64,000 bases of DNA from Microbispora catharanthi. Its GTDB lineage: Bacteria; Actinomycetota; Actinomycetes; Streptosporangiales; Streptosporangiaceae. Shown in pieces: positions 58,836 through 64,000 of the stretch. The position numbers were made by a program, and so were the translations under genes. Location: assembly GCF_006334915.2 (NCBI RefSeq), contig NZ_VDMA02000015.1:124001-188000 (forward strand), in the 5' to 3' direction. The notes under the pieces are model-generated. The model searched no databases. It was given only the letters and a program-made list of their open reading frames with translations, and was not told where the DNA came from. The first letter of the stretch is position 1. Each line of letters opens with the position of its first letter.

Positions 58836-61037
58836 GTGACGTCGATGGACGCCCATCGCGTCGTGGACGCGGTCTGGAAGATGGAGTCCGCGAGGATCGT
58901 CGCCGGCCTCGCGCGGATGGCCGGCGACGTCGGCCTCGCGGAGGAACTGGCGCAGGATGCCGTCCTCGCCGCGCTGGAGCAGTGGCCCGAGGCGGGCGTC
59001 CCGGACAACCCGGGCGCCTGGCTCATGGCCGTCGCCAAGCGCCGCGCCGTCGATCACCTGCGCCGGGAGGAGCGGCGGGACCGCGGGCAGGAGCGGCTCG
59101 CCCACGATCTCGCCACCCGTCCCGACGACGGCGAGCGTGACGTGGACGACGTGGTGGACGCGCTCGACGGGGAGGTCGGCGACGACGTCCTCCGGCTGAT
59201 GTTCGTCTCCTGTCACCCGGTGCTGTCCACCGAGGCCCGGGTCGCGCTCACACTGCGGCTGATCGGCGGCCTGCGGACCGACGAGATCGCGCGGGCCTTC
59301 CTCGTCTCCGAGAGCGCCGTCGCCCAGCGGATCGTGCGGGCCAAGCGGGCGCTCGCCGACGCGCACGTCCCCTTCGAGGTCCCGGCGGGGCCGGAACGGG
59401 CGGCCCGGCTGTCGTCGGTGCTCGAAGTGATCTATCTCGTGTTCAACGAGGGGTACGCGGCGACGGCGGGCGACGACCTGATGCGCCCGTCCCTCTGCCT
59501 GGAGGCGCTGCGCCTGGGCCGCGTCCTGGCCGAGCTGACCTCGGACGAGGCGGAGGTGCACGGCCTGGTCGCGCTGATGGAACTGCAGCAGTCGCGCTCG
59601 GCCGCGCGTACCGGCCCGTCGGGGGAGCCCGTCGTGCTGCACGAGCAGAACCGGGGGCGCTGGGACCCGCTGCTCATCCGGCGCGGCTTCGCGGCGCTGC
59701 TGCGGGCGCGGCAGGCCGGCGGCCCTCTCGGCCCCTACGTGCTGCAGGCGGCCATCGCGGCCTGCCACGCGCGGGCCGCCACGCCGGAGGAGACCGACTG
59801 GCCGCAGATCGCGGCGCTCTACGAGGCCCTCGTCAGGGTGCTGCCCACACCGGTCGTCCAGCTCAACCGCGCGGTCGCGCTCGCCATGGCCTACGGGCCG
59901 CGCGCCGGTCTCACGCTGGTGGACACGCTGACCGGCGAGCCGGCGCTCACGGGCTACCACCTGCTGCCCGCCGTACGCGGGGATCTGCTGGCCCGGCTGG
60001 GCCGGCACGACGAGGCCCTGGCGGAGTTCGAACGCGCCGCGTCCCTCACCCGCAACAGCGCGGAACGGGCCGTGCTGCTGCGGCGCGCCGCGACCTGCGC
60101 AGCGAAAGCCGGGGAGGCGGAGAAAGCCGAAGAAGCCGAGCAAGAGGCCACGGAGGCCGGCCCTGCGGAGGGGGACGTCACCCTCGGCAGGGCGATGGGG
60201 CTCTTCCTCGCCCGGCCCGATCTGAGCGCCGACACCGTCCGCTCCTACAACCAGACCCTGACGCGGCTGTGCCGGCACCTCGGCGAGGACGCCCCGATAC
60301 GCGACGTGACGTCCCACCGGGTCGCCGAGGTCTTCGCCGCGGCGTGGGGCACGGCGGCGGCCGCGACCTGGAACCGGCACCGCGCGGCGCTGCGGTCGTT
60401 CGCCACGTGGGCGGCCGAGCGCGGGTGGGCCGCCGCCGGCCTCGCCGCCCCGCTCGACCGGCGGCCCGAACCCCGCCCCCGCATCCGCCCCATCGACCGG
60501 TCGCGGCTGGAGAGCCTGTGGAAGCGGCCGGACATCCCGCTGCGCGAGCGCACGCTGTGGCTGCTGCTGTACGAGAGCGCGGCCCCGGCAGAGTGGGCGC
60601 TCTCGCTGAACGTGGAGGACCTCGACCTGCCCGGCATGCGCGGCGAGGTGAAGGCCAGAGGGCACTGGCTGCGCTGGCAGTCCGGCACGGCCGCGCTCCT
60701 GCCCCTCCTCGTCGGAGACCGCCGCCGGGGCCCGCTGTTCCTCGCCGACCGCAGGCCGGGGCCGGGTCGCATGCCCGCGACGGCCGACCTGTGCCCGCAC
60801 ACGGGCCGGGGCCGCCTGTCGTACGAGCGGGCGGAGTACCTGTTCAAACGGGCCACCGGGGACCTCGACCCGGAGGGCGGCGGCTCCACCCTGCACCGCC
60901 TGCGCCACTCGCGCCTGGCCCACCTCGGCGAGGAGGGCTGGTCCGCGCGGATGCTCATGTCCCTGTCCGGCCACGCCAGCGCGCGGACCCTGCACGGATT
61001 CGTCAGGGTCCCGCGACCTGCGGATACCGTTGCCTGA
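58836..61037 (+). CDS. ECF42-type sigma factor fused to a degenerate tyrosine recombinase
   Basis: A continuous 733-residue frame. Residues 1-180 are an ECF sigma: region 2 (SARIVAGLARMAGDVGLAEELAQDAVLAALEQWP) and region 4 (GGLRTDEIARAFLVSESAVAQRIVRAKRALA, in part). Residues 185-430 are the ECF42 C-terminal extension (EVIYLVFNEGY). After a Glu/Ala linker (about 430-443) comes a XerC/D-like SAM-like domain (SADTVRSYNQTLTRLCRH) and a catalytic-type domain with HRLRHSRLAHLGEEG (His 687). Arg I position reads Pro584 and the nucleophile Tyr position Phe722, so cleavage is unlikely. GTG 58836 or ATG 58845 are possible starts. The kinase starts right after the stop. Confidence 0.78.
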   Translation: MTSMDAHRVVDAVWKMESARIVAGLARMAGDVGLAEELAQDAVLAALEQWPEAGVPDNPGAWLMAVAKRRAVDHLRREERRDRGQERLAHDLATRPDDGERDVDDVVDALDGEVGDDVLRLMFVSCHPVLSTEARVALTLRLIGGLRTDEIARAFLVSESAVAQRIVRAKRALADAHVPFEVPAGPERAARLSSVLEVIYLVFNEGYAATAGDDLMRPSLCLEALRLGRVLAELTSDEAEVHGLVALMELQQSRSAARTGPSGEPVVLHEQNRGRWDPLLIRRGFAALLRARQAGGPLGPYVLQAAIAACHARAATPEETDWPQIAALYEALVRVLPTPVVQLNRAVALAMAYGPRAGLTLVDTLTGEPALTGYHLLPAVRGDLLARLGRHDEALAEFERAASLTRNSAERAVLLRRAATCAAKAGEAEKAEEAEQEATEAGPAEGDVTLGRAMGLFLARPDLSADTVRSYNQTLTRLCRHLGEDAPIRDVTSHRVAEVFAAAWGTAAAATWNRHRAALRSFATWAAERGWAAAGLAAPLDRRPEPRPRIRPIDRSRLESLWKRPDIPLRERTLWLLLYESAAPAEWALSLNVEDLDLPGMRGEVKARGHWLRWQSGTAALLPLLVGDRRRGPLFLADRRPGPGRMPATADLCPHTGRGRLSYERAEYLFKRATGDLDPEGGGSTLHRLRHSRLAHLGEEGWSARMLMSLSGHASARTLHGFVRVPRPADTVA

Positions 61038-62648
61038 GTGGGGAGGAAAGCGGCATACCTCAAGGACGTCCTGCTCTGGGCCGTCCTCGGCCTGCCGGCG
61101 CTGTGGGCGGGCCTCACGAACATCCTGGCCGACAGGTACACCTGGCCCGAGGTGATCGCAGGCCTGGCGACGATCGGCGTCGCCGTCGCGCTCGCCCGGC
61201 CCCGGCCGCTGGGGGCGATGCTCGTGACGGCCGCGCTGTGGGCGGGTTCGGTGGCCGTGCGGGGCGACCCCACCGTCTTCTTCCCGGCCCTGGCGGTGAC
61301 GAGCTACCTGGCCGGGGTGCGCATGGCCCGGGCCCGGCCCGCCCTGCTCGGCCTGTCGGCCGCCGCGGTGGTCGCCGCCGCCGCCGTCCCGTTCGTACGG
61401 TGGCTCCTCGCGGCGCAGTGGGATCTGGGCGCGTGGTTCTTCGCCGTCACGGGCATCGCGCTGTTCGGACTCGTCCCGTGGCTCGCGGGCCACGCGAGGC
61501 ACCAGAGCCTGGCCCTGACCAGGGCGGGCTGGGAACGCGCCGGGCACCTGGAGCGCGAGCGGCGCATGGTCGCCGAGCAGGCGAGGCTGCGGGAGCGGGC
61601 GGCCATCGCGAGGGAGATGCACGACCTGCTCGGTCACGACCTGAGCCTGGTCGCGCTGCGGATCGGGGCCCTGGAGGTCGACGCCGGCCTTCCCGAGAGC
61701 CGGCGCCGGGCCGCGGGCGAGGCCCGCGAGGCGGTCACCGCCGCGGCGGAGCGCCTGCGCGACATCGTCACCGTGCTCAGGGACGGCGACGACCCCGGCC
61801 CGGAACACGAAGGCCTGGAAAATGAAGACACGGTGCATGAAGACACGACCCACCCGCCCGAGGAGAGCGTGGACGAACTGGTCCGGCGCGCCGCGGCCGC
61901 CGGAATGCCGGTAACGCTGCACGGCGCGCAGGAGGAGGCGCGGATCCCCGCGCCCGCGCTCGTCACCGTGCGGCGGGTCGTCCGTGAGGGGCTGACCAAC
62001 GCCGCCAAGCACGCGCCCGGCGCCCCGGTCACCGTACGGCTCGCGCTCGCACCGGGCGAGACCGTGGTCACCGTCGCCAACGCCGCGTCGCACCGGCCCG
62101 GGCGCGGCGTGACCGGCGGACACGGACTGCGGGCGCTGGCGGTGCGGGTCCGTCTGCAGGGTGGGTCCGTGGAAAGCGGCCCCGCCGACGACGGGTTCAC
62201 CCTGACCGTACGGCTCCCGCACTCCGTTTCCCCGCATGTCCCCCCGCATGTCCCCCCGCGAACGGCGTCGCGGCCCGTGGAGCTGGATCTGGCGCTGGCC
62301 CGGCGGCGGGTGCGCCGTACGCGGCTGGCCGCGGCGCTGGTCTGCCTGGCCGCGGCGGCCGGAGTGGCGGCGTTCGTGCTGGGGTTCACGGTCTACGAGG
62401 CGGTCACCTCGGTCCTGCCGCCGGCCGAGTTCGCGAAGCTGCGGGTCGGGCAGGCCGAGTCGGAGGTCGCGGCGGTGCTGCCGGCCAGGACCAGGATCGA
62501 CGATCCGTCGTGGCCCGAGCCGCCGATCCCGCCGGGCGCCCGGTGCCGCTACTACAGCACCAGCCCCGAGCCGTTCGGCGACTTGACGCTCTACCGGCTG
62601 TGCTTCGCCGGGGGCCGCCTGGTCGCCAAGGCTTTCCTGCCCTCCTGA
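61038..62648 (+). CDS. sensor histidine kinase with C-terminal BamE-like domain
   Basis: A 536-residue kinase. About five N-terminal helices, DHp (REMHDLLGHDLSLVALRIGALEVD), HATPase (REGLTNAAKHAPG, GGHGLRALAVRVRLQGG). A second membrane segment (LVCLAAAAGVAAFVLGFTVYEAV, about residue 435-460) and an extracytoplasmic tail follow: KLRVGQAESEVAAVLP, CRYYSTSPEPFGDLTLYRLCFAGGRLVAKAF, resembling the SmpA/OmlA (BamE) fold. NarL-type kinases normally end at the ATPase domain. GTG 61038 abuts the sigma-fusion stop (TGAGTG), and its regulator follows. Confidence 0.85.
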   Translation: MGRKAAYLKDVLLWAVLGLPALWAGLTNILADRYTWPEVIAGLATIGVAVALARPRPLGAMLVTAALWAGSVAVRGDPTVFFPALAVTSYLAGVRMARARPALLGLSAAAVVAAAAVPFVRWLLAAQWDLGAWFFAVTGIALFGLVPWLAGHARHQSLALTRAGWERAGHLERERRMVAEQARLRERAAIAREMHDLLGHDLSLVALRIGALEVDAGLPESRRRAAGEAREAVTAAAERLRDIVTVLRDGDDPGPEHEGLENEDTVHEDTTHPPEESVDELVRRAAAAGMPVTLHGAQEEARIPAPALVTVRRVVREGLTNAAKHAPGAPVTVRLALAPGETVVTVANAASHRPGRGVTGGHGLRALAVRVRLQGGSVESGPADDGFTLTVRLPHSVSPHVPPHVPPRTASRPVELDLALARRRVRRTRLAAALVCLAAAAGVAAFVLGFTVYEAVTSVLPPAEFAKLRVGQAESEVAAVLPARTRIDDPSWPEPPIPPGARCRYYSTSPEPFGDLTLYRLCFAGGRLVAKAFLPS

Positions 62649-62689
62649 GCGGCACCCGGAGACTTTCCACGCTTCCGTACCATCAAGGC

Positions 62690-63352
62690 ATGCACGCGAT
62701 CCGGGTGGTCCTGGCCGACGACGAACCGGTGATCCGGGCCGGGGTGCGGGCGATCCTGGCGGCGGACCCGGGCATCGAGGTGGTCGCCGAGGCCGCCGAC
62801 GGGCGTGAGCTGGTGGACGCCGTCCTGGCGCACCGGCCCGACGTCGCGCTCGTCGACATCCGGATGCCCGCCCTGGACGGGCTGGCCGCCGCGGCCGAGG
62901 TGCGCAGGACCGCCCCCGGCACCGCCGTACTGATCATGACGTCCTTCGGCGAGGACGCCTACGTCGCGCGGGCGCTGGGCGACGGCGCGGCGGGATTCCT
63001 GTTGAAGACCGGGGATCCGCGCGAGTTCCCCCTCGGGGTGCGGGCGGCGGCCGAGGGCGGGGCGTACCTGTCGCCGCCGGTGGCCGCACGGGTCATCCGG
63101 GGACTCGCCGGCGACCGGCTGTCGCGCTCGGCCGCGGCCCGGGAACAGGTCGCGGCGCTGACCGGCCGGGAGCGCGAGGTGCTCGCCCTGGTCGGCGAGG
63201 GCATGTCGAACGCGGGCATCGCCGCCCGTCTGCACCTCGCCGAGGGCAGCGTCAAGACCTACGTGAGCACGATCATGGGAAAGCTCGGCGTGCCCAACCG
63301 GGTGCGGGCGGCGGTCATCGCCCATGAGGCGGGACTGGCGGGCGGGCGGTAG
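62690..63352 (+). CDS. NarL/LuxR-type response regulator
   Basis: A 220-residue regulator, cognate of the preceding kinase. Receiver: VVLADDEPVIRAGVRAIL, phospho-Asp in VALVDIRMPALDG, Lys in GFLLKTGDPREF. HTH: LTGREREVLALVGEGMSNAGIAARLHLAEGSVKTYVSTIMGKLG (in part). It lies 41 bp after the kinase and converges on the PAP2 gene with a 38-bp overlap. Confidence 0.94.
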   Translation: MHAIRVVLADDEPVIRAGVRAILAADPGIEVVAEAADGRELVDAVLAHRPDVALVDIRMPALDGLAAAAEVRRTAPGTAVLIMTSFGEDAYVARALGDGAAGFLLKTGDPREFPLGVRAAAEGGAYLSPPVAARVIRGLAGDRLSRSAAAREQVAALTGREREVLALVGEGMSNAGIAARLHLAEGSVKTYVSTIMGKLGVPNRVRAAVIAHEAGLAGGR

Positions 63353-63956
63353 TCAGCACCGCCGCCAGCGCCGGGCGCCGCCGCATCGCGGAGACCAGGG
63401 CGGCCGCGGGGTTCCGCAGGGCCAGCAGGACCAGCGGGGCGATCAGCGCGCCGAACAGCAGCCCCGCCGCCACGTCGTGCGGGTAGTGGACGCCCACGAA
63501 GACCCTGGAGAACGCCTCCAGCAGCGCGAGCGCCGGCGCCACCACCGCCATGCCGCGCCACAGGGCGACCAGCGCGACGGCCGCCGCCGCGGCGAAGGTC
63601 GCGTGGTTGCTCGGCAGCGACCAGTCGCCGTACGGCGGGCAGTGCGCCACGGTGACCACGTCGGCCAGGTCCCAGCAGGGGCGCCGCAGCCGCAGGACGC
63701 TCTTGACGCCCTCGCTCGCGAGGTAGGCCGTCACCACCGCGACCGGTGCGAGCAGGGCGAGCGCCATCCTGCGGTCGTCCCCCCGCCGCGCCCGCCACCA
63801 GCCGAGGACGAGGAACGCGAAGAGGACCGCGGGGACGGCGTCCGTCGCGATCCCCGCCGCGTCGCGCACCCATGCGGGGGTGTGCAGGGCGAGCGCGGTG
63901 ACCTCCCGATACCACTCGGCGCTGATGTCCGGGACGTCCTCGATCTCGTTGCCCAC
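63315..63956 (-). CDS. PAP2-family phosphatase
   Basis: A 213-residue integral membrane phosphatase of the PAP2 family: motif 1 KSVLRLRRPC, motif 2 PSNHA, motif 3 SRVFVGVHYPHDV, with the catalytic His residues. It dephosphorylates lipid phosphates such as undecaprenyl pyrophosphate or phosphatidate. About five helices. It overlaps the response regulator by 38 bp at its 3' end. Its start is near the window's right end, complete. Confidence 0.92.
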   Translation of the reverse strand: MGNEIEDVPDISAEWYREVTALALHTPAWVRDAAGIATDAVPAVLFAFLVLGWWRARRGDDRRMALALLAPVAVVTAYLASEGVKSVLRLRRPCWDLADVVTVAHCPPYGDWSLPSNHATFAAAAAVALVALWRGMAVVAPALALLEAFSRVFVGVHYPHDVAAGLLFGALIAPLVLLALRNPAAALVSAMRRRPALAAVLTTARPPVPPHGR

Positions 63957-64000
63957 CGGTTCCCCTCCGTGCTGCTTCGCGCCGGTCCGTCCGGCCCCTC

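Noticed and set aside
58593-62249. A 1218-codon minus-strand frame over the sigma-fusion and kinase genes
   Set aside because: Antisense shadow caused by high GC codon bias; no recognisable domain and no RBS.

Overview
This GC-rich window (many GTG starts, 1-4 nt gene overlaps) looks like the chromosome of a filamentous actinomycete. The mix of a Streptomyces-type gas-vesicle cluster, an F420-type PPOX protein, a SARP regulator, SapA-like spore-protein domains and many secreted proteins suggests Streptosporangiales or a relative. This placement is inference.

Layout. 1-6.0 kb: gas-vesicle operon (SRPBCC protein, gvpA, F, G, O, J, L, S, K, small ORF). 6.1-9.15 kb: methyltransferase, haem-oxygenase-like diiron enzyme and glycosyltransferase, with a convergent CDGSH gene. 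9.2-15.5 kb: unrecognised four-gene minus-strand envelope operon (sigma-like/zinc-finger/collagen-like/membrane fusion, ParA/MinD ATPase, single-pass protein, low-complexity secreted protein). 16-21 kb: photolyase, AraC/hydrolase pair, TetR/oxidoreductase/PPOX around a 42-bp palindrome. 21.2-24.3 kb: selB-selA. 24.4-32.9 kb: accessory block (repeat-domain secreted protein, pectinesterase, IclR, EACC1-caspase membrane protein, PIN plus HTH-ImmA/IrrE pair). 33.1-34.3 kb: tRNA-Sec (selC) and selD. 35-38.9 kb: two-component system with MFS transporter and a divergent membrane protein. 38.9-40.1 kb: hydrolase with a leader, and a small hairpin mobile element. 40.1-45.0 kb: selenocysteine formate dehydrogenase operon whose catalytic gene reads through an in-frame UGA. 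45-48 kb: SARP regulator. 48.1-50.5 kb: two wall hydrolases with duplicated SapA-like tails. 50.7-56.1 kb: small helical protein, truncated DedA, orphan kinase, internally duplicated secreted protein, OmpR-type two-component system. 56.2-58 kb: second leader-hydrolase paralogue and a DUF998 protein. 58.4-63.4 kb: DGPF protein, an ECF sigma factor fused to a degenerate tyrosine recombinase, a kinase with a BamE-like C-terminus and its regulator. 63.3-64 kb: PAP2 phosphatase.

Two themes tie the window together. All four selenocysteine-insertion genes (selA, selB, selC, selD) and a selenoprotein substrate (Fdh, with UGA and SECIS) lie within 24 kb, but selAB and selCD are separated by the accessory block holding the caspase and the PIN/ImmA genes. 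The most unusual single genes are the sigma-recombinase fusion, the EACC1-caspase-membrane protein and the sigma-like/collagen-like/BACON-like fusion that heads the envelope operon.
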